The position numbers and the translations under genes are program-made. A stretch of 39,660 nucleotides of DNA from Candidatus Cloacimonetes bacterium 4572_55 (GTDB lineage: Bacteria; 4572-55), in contig NBMB01000027.1 in assembly GCA_002084765.1 (NCBI GenBank), positions 1 through 39,660 on the forward strand. Direction: 5' to 3'. The notes below the pieces were generated by a model. It saw only the letters and a program-made list of their open reading frames with translations, was not told where the DNA came from and searched no databases. Of this stretch, positions 25,449-34,395 are shown piece by piece (positions within the stretch are counted from its first letter, which is position 1; each line of letters begins with the position of its first letter).

Positions 25449-26180
25449 GTGAATATTGCGCTGATCGGTTACGGACGGATGGCGCGTGCGATTGAGCAAG
25501 AAGCGATTGATCGTCAGCATGTGATCGCGGGGATTTTTGATCTACCCAACCCGATTACCGATGAAACCAACTTGAGCCACCTTGACGTCTGTATCGATTT
25601 CTCCTTGCCAGACGCGGTTTTGTCCAATGTGCGTCATGTTGCAGCAGCGGGAAAAAATATGGTTATCGGAACTACCGGTTGGTACGATCGCCTTCCAGAG
25701 GTCGAAAAATTTGCCCGCACGCGTCGCATTGGTATTATCTACGCTCCGAACTTTTCTTTTGGCGTCAATCTTTTTTTCGAGATCGTCGAGAAGGCATCCG
25801 AACTTCTATCCCCCTTTTCCCAATATGACCCCTATATCCACGAATGGCATCACCGCCATAAAGCAGACAGTCCCAGCGGGACAGCCCACCATCTGTCACA
25901 TATTATTATCGATAAAATTGAACGCAAAAAAACGGCTATCAGCGGCGATGTAACGGGTCGCATACCGGAAGATCATATCCATATTTCGGCATTACGCGCA
26001 GGAGGCGCGCCAGGGTCTCACACAATTGGGTTTGACTCCGATATTGATACGATTACCTTGACTCATTCGGCTCGGGATCGACGAGGATTTGCACAGGGCG
26101 CGGTCTCAGCCGCAGAATGGATTGCCGGTAAACAAGGTCTGTTTACTATGCGTGACTTATTGAAGACTTTTAAGTTATAA
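25449..26180 (+). CDS. dapB: 4-hydroxy-tetrahydrodipicolinate reductase
   Basis: The 243-residue product catalyses the NAD(P)H-dependent reduction that follows DapA in lysine and diaminopimelate synthesis. It is somewhat shorter than E. coli DapB (273) but within family range. The nucleotide-binding loop is GYGRM (7-11). The catalytic block HEWHHRHKADSPSGTA contains His134 and Lys138, which align with the catalytic His and Lys of the E. coli enzyme. LRAGGAPGSHTIGF and the C-terminal LTHSARDRRGFAQGA are also conserved. The start is GTG: GGGGGG lies five bases upstream, and the nearby ATG at 25447 is out of frame and runs straight into a stop. It is first in the dapB-dapA-dapD operon. Confidence 0.95.
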   Translation: MNIALIGYGRMARAIEQEAIDRQHVIAGIFDLPNPITDETNLSHLDVCIDFSLPDAVLSNVRHVAAAGKNMVIGTTGWYDRLPEVEKFARTRRIGIIYAPNFSFGVNLFFEIVEKASELLSPFSQYDPYIHEWHHRHKADSPSGTAHHLSHIIIDKIERKKTAISGDVTGRIPEDHIHISALRAGGAPGSHTIGFDSDIDTITLTHSARDRRGFAQGAVSAAEWIAGKQGLFTMRDLLKTFKL

Positions 26181-26212
26181 CTTCATTTATCACAAGAATC
26201 ACAGGAGAACGT

Positions 26213-27142
26213 ATGAACTTAGAACGTTTTCGGGGATCATTGACCGCGCTGGTAACTCCGTTTGAGGACAATGGCGATATCGATATTCCCGCATTGGAAA
26301 GGTTAATCGATTTTCAACTGGCGAACGGCTCTGACGGTTTGGTGATGTGCGGCACCACGGGTGAAGGCGCGACATTATCCGACGCCCAGTTTGAGACTCT
26401 AATAAAGGCGACTATGGTCAGAGTAGCGGATAGGGTTCCCGTGGTTGTCGGCACAGGCAGCAACAATACCCAGGTCGCTGTACAGCAAACTCAGCGGGCA
26501 AAGGAGTTGCGAGCGGACGCGGCTTTGGTGGTGGGTCCCTACTATAATAAGCCGACTCAAGACGGTTATTATAAGCACTTTGAAGCAATTGCAAACCGGG
26601 TGGATCTGCCAATTATCGTGTACAATGTGCCGGGGCGCACCTCTGGTATGATCGATTGGAGGACGATTCTTCGGTTAGCGATTATTCCCAATATCATCGC
26701 TGTAAAGGAGGCATCCGGAAGTTTTTCTCAATGGACCCAGCTTGTGCGTAAACGTCCCGATGATTTTCTTCTCTTTTCCGGCGACGATATGTTGTCAATG
26801 TCCCAGTTGGCTATCGGCGGAGACGGAGTTATCTCGGTTGTCGCAAACGAGACCCCCGATCTGATGAGCGGGATGATTCATGCCTCGCTGGAAGGTGATT
26901 TCGAAAAAGCTCGGAAAATCTATCTGACTCTTTTCCCGCTGATGGATGCGAATTTTGTCGAAACCAACCCAATTCCGGTCAAGTGCGCCTTGGCTTTGAT
27001 GGGGATGATCAAAGAGAACTATCACCTCCCATTGACAAAGATCGAAGAGGTGAATCGCTATCGGATGCGGAATATCTTGAAAGATATCCACATCTTATCT
27101 GGTGGATCCGATGGGAAAGTCGAAAATGAAGCAAGATATTGA
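26213..27142 (+). CDS. dapA: 4-hydroxy-tetrahydrodipicolinate synthase
   Basis: This 309-residue (beta/alpha)8 enzyme condenses pyruvate with aspartate semialdehyde, the first committed step to lysine and diaminopimelate. Conserved motifs are LTALVTPF at the start, [11 protein letters not shown] for substrate binding, [14 protein letters not shown], the catalytic Tyr137 in [10 protein letters not shown], and the Schiff-base Lys165 in IAVKEASG. It is about 17 residues longer than E. coli DapA; the extra C-terminal residues lie where the gene overlaps dapD. ACAGGAGAAC precedes the ATG, 32 bases after the dapB stop. Confidence 0.96.
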   Translation: MNLERFRGSLTALVTPFEDNGDIDIPALERLIDFQLANGSDGLVMCGTTGEGATLSDAQFETLIKATMVRVADRVPVVVGTGSNNTQVAVQQTQRAKELRADAALVVGPYYNKPTQDGYYKHFEAIANRVDLPIIVYNVPGRTSGMIDWRTILRLAIIPNIIAVKEASGSFSQWTQLVRKRPDDFLLFSGDDMLSMSQLAIGGDGVISVVANETPDLMSGMIHASLEGDFEKARKIYLTLFPLMDANFVETNPIPVKCALALMGMIKENYHLPLTKIEEVNRYRMRNILKDIHILSGGSDGKVENEARY

Positions 27143-27950
27143 ACATTTGTACACGCTGGATAACAAAAATTTATCCAACAAAATAGGAAACGCGTTTCAA
27201 GAATTCAAAGAAGCACTTAATAGCGGGAAAATTCGCGCGGCGGAACCAGATGGAAATAGTTGGCGGGTCAACCATTGGGTAAAAAAAGGAATACTGCTCG
27301 GTTTTCGGGCTGGAGAGATACTCGACTGCTCGCTTAGCGACCAGTTTCATTTTTTTGATAAAGACACCTATCCATTAAAGGCACTTACGCTCAGTCATCG
27401 GATTCGTCTCGTTCCTGGAGGCTCTTCTATTCGAGATGGGAGCTATGTCGCGCCGGACGTGGTGATCATGCCGCCCGCATATATCAACGTGGGAGCGTAT
27501 GTGGACAGCCATACCATGATCGATTCTCATGCGTTGGTGGGTTCATGCGCGCAGATCGGGTGTCATGTGCATATCAGCGCAGGGTCTCAGATTGGAGGCG
27601 TTTTGGAGCCAATCGGGGCACTGCCGGTAATCATCGAGGATTATGTGATGATCGGAGGGAACTGCGGGATTTATGAAGGTACGGTTGTGAAAAAGAATTG
27701 TGTCATCGGCGCGGGGGTAATCCTGACCGGATCCGTTCCGGTTTATGATCTCGTCAGGGAAAAGGTCTATCGCAAGTCGGCTGATATTCCGCTGACCATA
27801 CCGGAAGGAGCTGTAGTCATACCCGGCTCCAGACCGGCGAAAGGCGAATTTGCTAAGAAAAACGGATTGTCCGTGTCTACGCCTATTATTGTCAAATATC
27901 GGGATGAAAAAACCGACGCGGCAACCGCGCTTGAATCGGCATTGAGGTAA
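27111..27950 (+). CDS. dapD: Tetrahydrodipicolinate N-succinyltransferase
   Basis: DapD adds a succinyl group to tetrahydrodipicolinate, which shows that this organism uses the succinylase branch of the diaminopimelate pathway. The product has about 279 residues. An N-terminal helical region with [19 protein letters not shown] and FRLV-type features precedes a left-handed beta-helix of hexapeptide repeats ([35 protein letters not shown]). The C-terminal [20 protein letters not shown] matches DapD. Starts at 27102 (GTG), 27111 (ATG) and 27126 (ATG) are in frame; 27111 is preferred because GGTGGA lies just upstream. All of them overlap dapA, so the two genes are probably translationally coupled. 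Confidence 0.93.
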   Translation: MGKSKMKQDIEHLYTLDNKNLSNKIGNAFQEFKEALNSGKIRAAEPDGNSWRVNHWVKKGILLGFRAGEILDCSLSDQFHFFDKDTYPLKALTLSHRIRLVPGGSSIRDGSYVAPDVVIMPPAYINVGAYVDSHTMIDSHALVGSCAQIGCHVHISAGSQIGGVLEPIGALPVIIEDYVMIGGNCGIYEGTVVKKNCVIGAGVILTGSVPVYDLVREKVYRKSADIPLTIPEGAVVIPGSRPAKGEFAKKNGLSVSTPIIVKYRDEKTDAATALESALR

Positions 27951-28006
27951 TTGAAATAATGGAGGAAATAATTGATATAAAAAATGCGGGGATTTTTAAG
28001 ACGTTT

Positions 28007-28040
28007 AAAAAAGATTTTAAGTTTATCGTAAATCTTTTTT
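28007..28040 (+). terminator. AT-rich terminator-like hairpin after dapD
   Basis: AAAAAAGATTT (28007-28017) pairs perfectly with AAATCTTTTTT (28030-28040), so the 3' arm doubles as the T-tract. The stem is weak because it is nearly all A-T. A 27-codon frame (27959-28042) across it lacks a good ribosome-binding site and is probably not a gene. Confidence 0.5.
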
Positions 28041-28072
28041 AATTCCGGCATATTTTCGTCTAAACTAAATTT

Positions 28073-28088
28073 GGGACAAATTTGTCCC
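28073..28088. promoter_or_regulatory. Perfect 16-bp palindrome, candidate operator (GGGACAAATTTGTCCC)
   Basis: The site is fully self-complementary and lies 38 bases before the ATG of the first binding-protein gene and after a weak -10-like TAAACT (28061-28066). Its position over or just after the likely transcription start would suit a dimeric repressor. In RNA it could fold into a 6-bp stem with an AATT loop. Confidence 0.5.
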
Positions 28089-28126
28089 GGACAGAACTTA
28101 ACTATGAAAGGGATGAGGTGAATCGT

Positions 28127-30142
28127 ATGTTGAATAAGAGAAATCTATTTGGGATAATTTGTTTAATTGTGAGTTTGTCGATTTTCAGTGGTTGCGGCAA
28201 TTCGGAAAAAAAAACAGACGATAAAGATGTCCTGTCGAAAAAACCTGAGTCGTCGGTTTCTGAAATACAAAAGTTTGCCGTCAAGACAGCGGAGACGACC
28301 GCGCCAAAAGATACTGAGACTCCTCCAGAACAGGGCGGGTATGGTTTTGAGGACATGGCTGATAAAATGGGTTATGTAACCAGAACTTTCAGTGAGGAGG
28401 AAATGTCCATGTTCGGTGATCCGGGAGCCACAAAAGGTGGCATTTTGACCACCATTACTTCCCGCTACCCCGCTACCCTGCGTACCGAAGGACAGAATTC
28501 AAATTACGTAGAAAACTCCACGTTCGGCGGCTTTTTATATGAGGGATTATTACAACTGGATCCGATAAAATATGATTTTATGCCCGGTATTGCCACGCAT
28601 TGGAAAGTTTCGGATGATAAGATGCAGTTTTGGTTCCGCATCAATCCCAACGCCCGTTGGTCCGATGGCAAACCTGTGATTTCTGACGATGTGGTCGCAA
28701 CGTGGAATTTGCACATGGACGAGACCATTCTTTCTCCATCGGATCAACTTACATACGGAAAATTTGAGCAGCCAGTCGTTGAGAGCAAGTATATTGTCAG
28801 CGTTAAATGCAAAGAGTTGAACTGGCGGAATTTTCTCTATTTCGGTGCTTCAATGCCAATCTATCCCAACCATATTATTGGGGATCTGACCGGAACGGAT
28901 TATCTCGAAGAGTTCCAAAACACGACAATGCCTGGGACGGGTCCATATATCCTGCTGGATAAGGACGTCAAAAATCAAATTTCTTACGCGGTCACCAGGC
29001 GGCTTGACTATTGGGACGCGGATAACCCACTGCAAAAATACCAATACAATTTTGATAAGATCAAATTTGTTGTGGTAAAAGACAATGCGAGCCTGGAATT
29101 TGAAAAATTTAAAGCTGGGGAGCAGGATTTTTATACGGTTTCGCAGGCTCGGCGTTGGGTAGAAGACACCGACTTTGAAAAGGTGCAAAAAGGCTGGATT
29201 CAAAAACGAAGAATTTTTTCTCAAAAGCCGTCTGGAACCGGCGGGTATGCTTTTAATATGCGTGAGTGGCCCTTTGACGACAAACGAGTGCGCTATGCCA
29301 TGTCCTACCTATTCAATAGAGAACAATTGATTGAGGAGCTGTTTTATGACCAATATATTGTCCAGAATTCGCTTTATGCCGGTTCGGTTTATGAGAATCC
29401 TGACAATGAAAAGATCCAATATAATCCTGAGAAGGCTATGGAGCTTCTGGAAGAAGCGGGTTGGACGGAGCGTAATGAAGAAGGCTGGCTGGTGAACCAA
29501 GAGGGCAAAGTGTTCCGCTTTAATATTGGCGTGGTTAAAGCCGTTGATTATGTCGTGACGCCTCTCCAGCAGATGCTGCGAGATAACGGCATTGACATGC
29601 AGATTAAATTCGTGGACGGCAATACACTGTGGAAGCAGTTGATGGATCGCTCTTTTGTTATGTACATGCAGAGTTGGGGGGGTCTGGTTTTTCCAAATCC
29701 TGAGACATCCCTCAAGTCCAGCTTGGCGGATCAGTCGGATAATAACAACATATCTGGTTTCAAAAGCGAGCGAGTCGATGAGTTGTGTGCAATGTACGAT
29801 GTGGAGTTCGATCAACAAAAACGGATCGATATCATTCGCGAGATCGACGGTATCGTGATGGAGGAGCGTCCCGCGATGCTGTCTCACTATGCGCCTTACA
29901 CCCGTATTCTTTTTTGGAATAAATTTGGTTATCCAGAATTTATGGTGCATCGTTTTGTCGGCGATTATCGCTCCATCTTCCAATATTGGTGGTTTGATCA
30001 AGAGAAAGTGGCTCAGCTTGATCAGGCTATGGAGAACAACACCGCTCTTGAGTCTGGAGAGGTGGAAGTCAACTTTTGGACAAAATTTGCCGAGAAAGAA
30101 AAAATGAGCCAAGCGACCCAATCAGAATCAGATGGACAATAG
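28127..30142 (+). CDS. YejA-like oligopeptide-binding lipoprotein, paralogue 1
   Basis: This SBP_bac_5 family periplasmic binding protein has 671 residues from the chosen ATG. That start has GAGGTG six bases upstream and places the lipobox cysteine (FSGC) at residue 23, exactly as in the two downstream paralogues; an upstream TTG at 28082 would add 15 residues before the signal peptide and is rejected. A hydrophilic linker with QGGYGFED leads to FGDPGATKGG and the peptide-binding fold (FWFRINPNARWSDGKPV, DDVVATWNLHMDE, PGTGPYILL, KRVRYAMSYLFNR-like). The family captures oligopeptides for the permease encoded downstream; the ligand here cannot be told. A strong terminator follows, so this paralogue may be made in excess over the rest. 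Confidence 0.9.
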   Translation: MLNKRNLFGIICLIVSLSIFSGCGNSEKKTDDKDVLSKKPESSVSEIQKFAVKTAETTAPKDTETPPEQGGYGFEDMADKMGYVTRTFSEEEMSMFGDPGATKGGILTTITSRYPATLRTEGQNSNYVENSTFGGFLYEGLLQLDPIKYDFMPGIATHWKVSDDKMQFWFRINPNARWSDGKPVISDDVVATWNLHMDETILSPSDQLTYGKFEQPVVESKYIVSVKCKELNWRNFLYFGASMPIYPNHIIGDLTGTDYLEEFQNTTMPGTGPYILLDKDVKNQISYAVTRRLDYWDADNPLQKYQYNFDKIKFVVVKDNASLEFEKFKAGEQDFYTVSQARRWVEDTDFEKVQKGWIQKRRIFSQKPSGTGGYAFNMREWPFDDKRVRYAMSYLFNREQLIEELFYDQYIVQNSLYAGSVYENPDNEKIQYNPEKAMELLEEAGWTERNEEGWLVNQEGKVFRFNIGVVKAVDYVVTPLQQMLRDNGIDMQIKFVDGNTLWKQLMDRSFVMYMQSWGGLVFPNPETSLKSSLADQSDNNNISGFKSERVDELCAMYDVEFDQQKRIDIIREIDGIVMEERPAMLSHYAPYTRILFWNKFGYPEFMVHRFVGDYRSIFQYWWFDQEKVAQLDQAMENNTALESGEVEVNFWTKFAEKEKMSQATQSESDGQ

Positions 30143-30154
30143 CTTTTACTTTTG

Positions 30155-30195
30155 GCGCGCTTCTCTTCACTTTGAAGGGAAGCGCGCTTTTTTTT
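30155..30195 (+). terminator. Very strong intrinsic terminator between binding-protein genes 1 and 2
   Basis: A 15-bp stem (30155-30169 with 30173-30187, one G-T pair, GCGCGCTTC at its base), a 3-nt CTT loop and eight T (30188-30195). It should stop or strongly reduce transcription entering the downstream transporter genes. Confidence 0.92.
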
Positions 30196-30242
30196 GATTT
30201 AAATGTATTTGATTTGATAGAAATTCAGAAAGGATAAAAAAT

Positions 30243-32225
30243 ATGCATTATAAAATTAATATGAATATTCTTATTCTGTTCGTAGCTGTTGTTTTTTTAA
30301 TTGGTGGTTGTAGGTCAGAGAAAGACGATCGGTCGGATCGCGTGGAGCTAAGGAAATTTTCCATCAAAACGATTGAAACCTCAGCGCAGAAAGATACCGA
30401 AACGTCTCCGGAACAAGGAGGATACGGCTTCGAGGATGCGGCTGATAGTTTAGGGTTTCAAACCTCTGTAATCACAGAGGATGAACAAAAATTTTTTGGG
30501 GGTACAAACGCCAAAAAAGGCGGTATGTTGACCTCTGTGGTCTCCAGATTTCCACCGACTCTGCGGACTTACGGTCAAAATTCCAATTATCTGGAAAATT
30601 CCCAAATGAACGCGCTGATTTATGAAGGATTGATGGACCTGCATTCGGTGACGATGGAATTTATCCCACGGCTCGCCACCCATTGGAAATTGTCGGATGA
30701 CAAAATGCAATTTTGGTTCCGCATCAATCCCGACGCCCGCTGGTCCGATGGCAAGCCTGTGATTTCTGACGATGTGGTCGCGACATGGAGGCTGCTCATG
30801 GACGAGACCATCCTTTTTCCTTCCACACAACTTACCTACGGCAAATTTGAAGTGCCAGTTGCTGAGAGTAAATATATCGTGTCGGTCAAATGCAAGGAGA
30901 TGAATTGGCGGAATCTGATCTACTTTGGCGTCAGCATGTCGATTTTACCCGCGCATTACATCGAGAATTTGACCGGTGTAGATTATTTAGAAGAGTATCA
31001 ATTCAAAATGATGCCGGGAAGCGGTCCCTATATTATACTTCAAGAGGATATTAAAAATCAAATTTCCTACACGATTACTCGGCGTTCCGATTATTGGGAT
31101 CGGGATCACCCTCTGAAGAAAAATATGTATAATTTCGACAAGATCAAATTTATCGTTGTAAAGGATAATACGAGCCTGGAATTTGAAAAATTCAAAAAGG
31201 GCGAGCAAGATTTTTACATGGTCAGCCAAGCGCGTCGCTGGGCAGAAGAGACCGACTTTGACGCTACCAAAAAAGGCTGGATTCAAAAACGGAAAATTTA
31301 TTCTCAAAAGCCGTCAGGCACATCGGGATATATTTTTAATATGAGAAGACCGCCTTTTGACGATAAACGGGTGCGTTATGCCTTTTGCTATCTTTTTAAC
31401 CGCCGTAGAATGAATGAAGAAATGTATTATAGCGAATATGGATACGCCAATTCTGTCTATTCAGGTACGGTTTATGAGAATCCGAATAATGAAAAGACTG
31501 AATATGACCCGGAAAAGGCAATGCAACTTTTGACGGAAGCAGGTTGGACAGAGCGCAATCAAGAGGGATGGCTTGTCAAAGACGGCACACCCTTCCAGGT
31601 GAGCATCGGCGTTCAGAAGGTTATCGACTATATGGTCACGCCTTATCAGCAGATGTTGCGAGAATATGGCATTGACCTGCAGATTACGTTTATGGACGGC
31701 AACACATTATGGGATATGCTTATGGAGCGGAATTTTGAGATATCCTATTTCTCACTAACAGGACTGATATTTCCCAATCCGGAAACGTCCTCGCATTCCA
31801 GCTTAGCCGACCAAAATAATAACAACAACTTTTCCGGGATCAAGAACGCGCGCATTGACGAGCTGTGCGAATTATACGACAAAGAATTTTCCCAGCAGAA
31901 GCGAGTCGAGATGATCCGTGAGATCGACGGCATTTTGATGGATATTCGCCCCTTTGCCTTATCGACAGCGCGTCTGAATCAGCGTTTGATGTTTTGGGAC
32001 AAATTTGGCTTTCCAGAATATATGGCTGACCGCTATGTGGGAGATTATGAATCGATCTATAAGCTATGGTGGTTCGAGCCGGACAAAGTGAACGCCTTAT
32101 CCGAAGCGATGGAGAACGATACCACTTTGCCGATCGGGGAACTGGAGAACAAATTTTGGATGCACTATCTGGAAAAAGAGTTGGCAGATCAGGCGAAGTC
32201 TGAAGAATCTCAGAACGAGCACTAA
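30243..32225 (+). CDS. YejA-like oligopeptide-binding lipoprotein, paralogue 2
   Basis: The 660-residue protein is closely related to paralogue 1 along its whole length. Its signal peptide ends in LIGGC with the lipid-anchored cysteine at residue 23. The shared features are the N-terminal linker QGGYGFEDAADSLGF, KKGGMLTSVVSRFPPTLR, FWFRINPDARWSDGKPV, MPGSGPYIIL, and a C-terminal half with KIKFIVVKDNTSLEFEKF. AAGGAT lies upstream of the ATG. No promoter of its own was recognised between the terminator and the gene, so it depends on readthrough or on an unseen promoter. Confidence 0.9.
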   Translation: MHYKINMNILILFVAVVFLIGGCRSEKDDRSDRVELRKFSIKTIETSAQKDTETSPEQGGYGFEDAADSLGFQTSVITEDEQKFFGGTNAKKGGMLTSVVSRFPPTLRTYGQNSNYLENSQMNALIYEGLMDLHSVTMEFIPRLATHWKLSDDKMQFWFRINPDARWSDGKPVISDDVVATWRLLMDETILFPSTQLTYGKFEVPVAESKYIVSVKCKEMNWRNLIYFGVSMSILPAHYIENLTGVDYLEEYQFKMMPGSGPYIILQEDIKNQISYTITRRSDYWDRDHPLKKNMYNFDKIKFIVVKDNTSLEFEKFKKGEQDFYMVSQARRWAEETDFDATKKGWIQKRKIYSQKPSGTSGYIFNMRRPPFDDKRVRYAFCYLFNRRRMNEEMYYSEYGYANSVYSGTVYENPNNEKTEYDPEKAMQLLTEAGWTERNQEGWLVKDGTPFQVSIGVQKVIDYMVTPYQQMLREYGIDLQITFMDGNTLWDMLMERNFEISYFSLTGLIFPNPETSSHSSLADQNNNNNFSGIKNARIDELCELYDKEFSQQKRVEMIREIDGILMDIRPFALSTARLNQRLMFWDKFGFPEYMADRYVGDYESIYKLWWFEPDKVNALSEAMENDTTLPIGELENKFWMHYLEKELADQAKSEESQNEH

Positions 32226-32332
32226 AATTTTATGAGAAAAGACTTGTAAAATTATAAAAATCCGTTATTTTTAATGAGACTTAATAATTTTGACTGAAAT
32301 TCGTAGGAAATGATGTACGGGGAAATGGACCT

Positions 32333-34351
32333 ATGAAGAAGCGATACATAACGGTTGTTATGTTCCTTATGTGTGTTGCGCTATGGACAATAAGTGGATG
32401 TGGGACACAGACTGAACAGAATGACTCGACCACGGATCAACTGAATAAAGAAGGAACTGAATCCAAAGCCCCGACGACTCGCTCTTTGGTAGTGCGCACG
32501 GCAGAGACGGTTGCTCCAGAAGATCGGGAGACGGCTCCGGAAGACGGAGGCTATGGTTTTGAGGAGATCTTCGAGGACCTGGGGTTTACGACCTATGTGG
32601 TTCCCGACTCGGAGTTGATCTTTTTTGGCGATCCAAAGGCGGAAAAAGGTGGTCAGATCACCCGTATTATGTCTCGTTTTCCTGCAACGCTCCGTATCGA
32701 AGGGCAACATGCCAATTACGTCGAAAACTACATGTTCGGCGGCATGATCTACGAAGGTCTAATTGAAACACATCCGGTCACATTAGAATTTATTCCCTCT
32801 CTTGCCTCGCACTGGAAAATCTCCGAAGACAAAATGCAATTCTGGTTTCGCATCAACCCGGACGCGCGCTGGTCAGATGGAAAACCGGTGGTCGCTGACG
32901 ATGTGGTCGCCACATGGAAATTGCACATGGACGAGACCATTCTTTCTCCCTCGGATCAATTGGTTTACGGAAAGCTGGAGCTCCCTGTAGCGGAAAGTAA
33001 GTATATCGTTTCTGTGAAATGCAAAGAATTGAATTGGCGCAACTTCCTCTATTTTGGCGGCATGTATATCTACCCTCACCACTATTTGAAGGACCTGACC
33101 GGCACGGACTACTTGAGCGACTATCAGTTTAAAATGCTCCCCGGCACCGGTCCTTATACCATGTTAGAAAAAGATATAAAAATTCAAGTCTCATACGCGG
33201 TGACTCGTCGGTTAGACTACTGGAACGCGGACGACCCTTTGATGAAATATGCTTATAATTTTGACAAAGTGAAATTTGTAGTAGTCAAAGACAACGATAT
33301 GCTCGAATTTGAGAAATTCAAGAAGGGTGAGCAGGACTTTTTTTATGTGAAAAAAGCAGAGCGGTGGGTTGAAGGAACGAATTTTGAAGCTGTAGAAAAA
33401 GGCTGGGTGAAAAAACGGAATATTTTTACACAAAAGCCCTCCACAAAATATGGCTATGCCTTCAATATGCGCAAACCGCCTTTTGACGATAAACGCCTCC
33501 GTGACGCGTTTTCTTATTTGATTAATCGGGACCAAATGAATGAAGAGTTGTTCTTTAATCTGTTTGAACCGCAAAACTCGCTTTATGCCGGTACGGTTTA
33601 TGAAAACAAAGAGAATGAACAGATCGAATTTAATCCGAAAAAAGCAATGGAATTGTTGGCGGAAATCGGATGGAAAGAGCGAAATTCCGATGGATGGTTG
33701 ATCAACGATGAAGGAGAAACATTGCGATTGGATATAGCGATCCCTAAGGCGATTGACTATCGAGTGACGCCGGTTCAGCAGATGCTGCGGGAATACGGTA
33801 TTGACTTTCAGATCAAATATGTGGATACGAACGCCAGATGGAAACTCATGATGGATCGCTCTTTTTCGATCGCCTTCGAGCATTGGGGCGGATTGACCTT
33901 TCCGAATCCGGAGACATCGTATCACTCACGTCTCGCGGATGAAGACAATAACAACAATCTTTATGGATTTAAAAATGCCCGCGTGGACGAGCTATGCGCG
34001 CTGTACGACGTGGAATTCAATCAGGGGCGGCGGATCAAGATTATTCAAGAGATCGATAAAATTATCACCGATAACCGCTCCTCTTTTATGACATTTTATC
34101 GACCCACAGATTGGCTTTTGTTCTGGGACCGATACAGCTATCCCGAATACATGGTCTCCCGTTATCTTAACGGCGGGATCGAGGACTGGTCTGTGCTAAA
34201 ATATTGGTGGTTCGACGCGGAGAAAGCCCAGAAGCTCGAAGACGCAATGGCTAAAGGCGAATCACTGCCGCAAGGTGAGTTAGACGTTATGTATTGGCGA
34301 AACTATGTCCAAAATTTGGAACAAAAAGCGTCCGAAGCCGAAAGCAAGTAA
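32333..34351 (+). CDS. YejA-like oligopeptide-binding lipoprotein, paralogue 3
   Basis: This is the third SBP_bac_5 paralogue, 672 residues, lipobox TISGC with Cys23. It carries the same motifs (DGGYGFEEIFEDLGF, FGDPKAEKGGQITRIMS, FWFRINPDARWSDGKPV, LPGTGPYTML) but has diverged in the ligand-lining part: KKAERWVEG replaces the QARRW of paralogues 1 and 2, and the C-terminus has a YLNGGIEDWSVLKYWWF insertion. That pattern suggests different peptide preference, which is inference. It lies 44 bases before the first permease gene and is probably co-transcribed with it. Confidence 0.9.
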   Translation: MKKRYITVVMFLMCVALWTISGCGTQTEQNDSTTDQLNKEGTESKAPTTRSLVVRTAETVAPEDRETAPEDGGYGFEEIFEDLGFTTYVVPDSELIFFGDPKAEKGGQITRIMSRFPATLRIEGQHANYVENYMFGGMIYEGLIETHPVTLEFIPSLASHWKISEDKMQFWFRINPDARWSDGKPVVADDVVATWKLHMDETILSPSDQLVYGKLELPVAESKYIVSVKCKELNWRNFLYFGGMYIYPHHYLKDLTGTDYLSDYQFKMLPGTGPYTMLEKDIKIQVSYAVTRRLDYWNADDPLMKYAYNFDKVKFVVVKDNDMLEFEKFKKGEQDFFYVKKAERWVEGTNFEAVEKGWVKKRNIFTQKPSTKYGYAFNMRKPPFDDKRLRDAFSYLINRDQMNEELFFNLFEPQNSLYAGTVYENKENEQIEFNPKKAMELLAEIGWKERNSDGWLINDEGETLRLDIAIPKAIDYRVTPVQQMLREYGIDFQIKYVDTNARWKLMMDRSFSIAFEHWGGLTFPNPETSYHSRLADEDNNNNLYGFKNARVDELCALYDVEFNQGRRIKIIQEIDKIITDNRSSFMTFYRPTDWLLFWDRYSYPEYMVSRYLNGGIEDWSVLKYWWFDAEKAQKLEDAMAKGESLPQGELDVMYWRNYVQNLEQKASEAESK

Positions 34352-34395
34352 TCATTTCCAAATAATAAAAAGATATACGAAGTAGAGGGCTAAGA

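Noticed and set aside
27959-28042. 27-codon open frame after dapD
   Set aside because: Very AT-rich, weak ribosome-binding site, and spans the terminator-like hairpin; no sign of a real peptide.
28082-28126. TTG start for the first binding protein
   Set aside because: It overlaps the palindrome and moves the lipobox Cys away from residue 23, the position shared by the two paralogues starting at ATG.
31994-32010. Sequence GGGACAAATTTGG inside paralogue 2, similar to half of the palindrome
   Set aside because: It is within coding sequence for WDKFGF, lacks the second half-site, and is best explained by codon choice.
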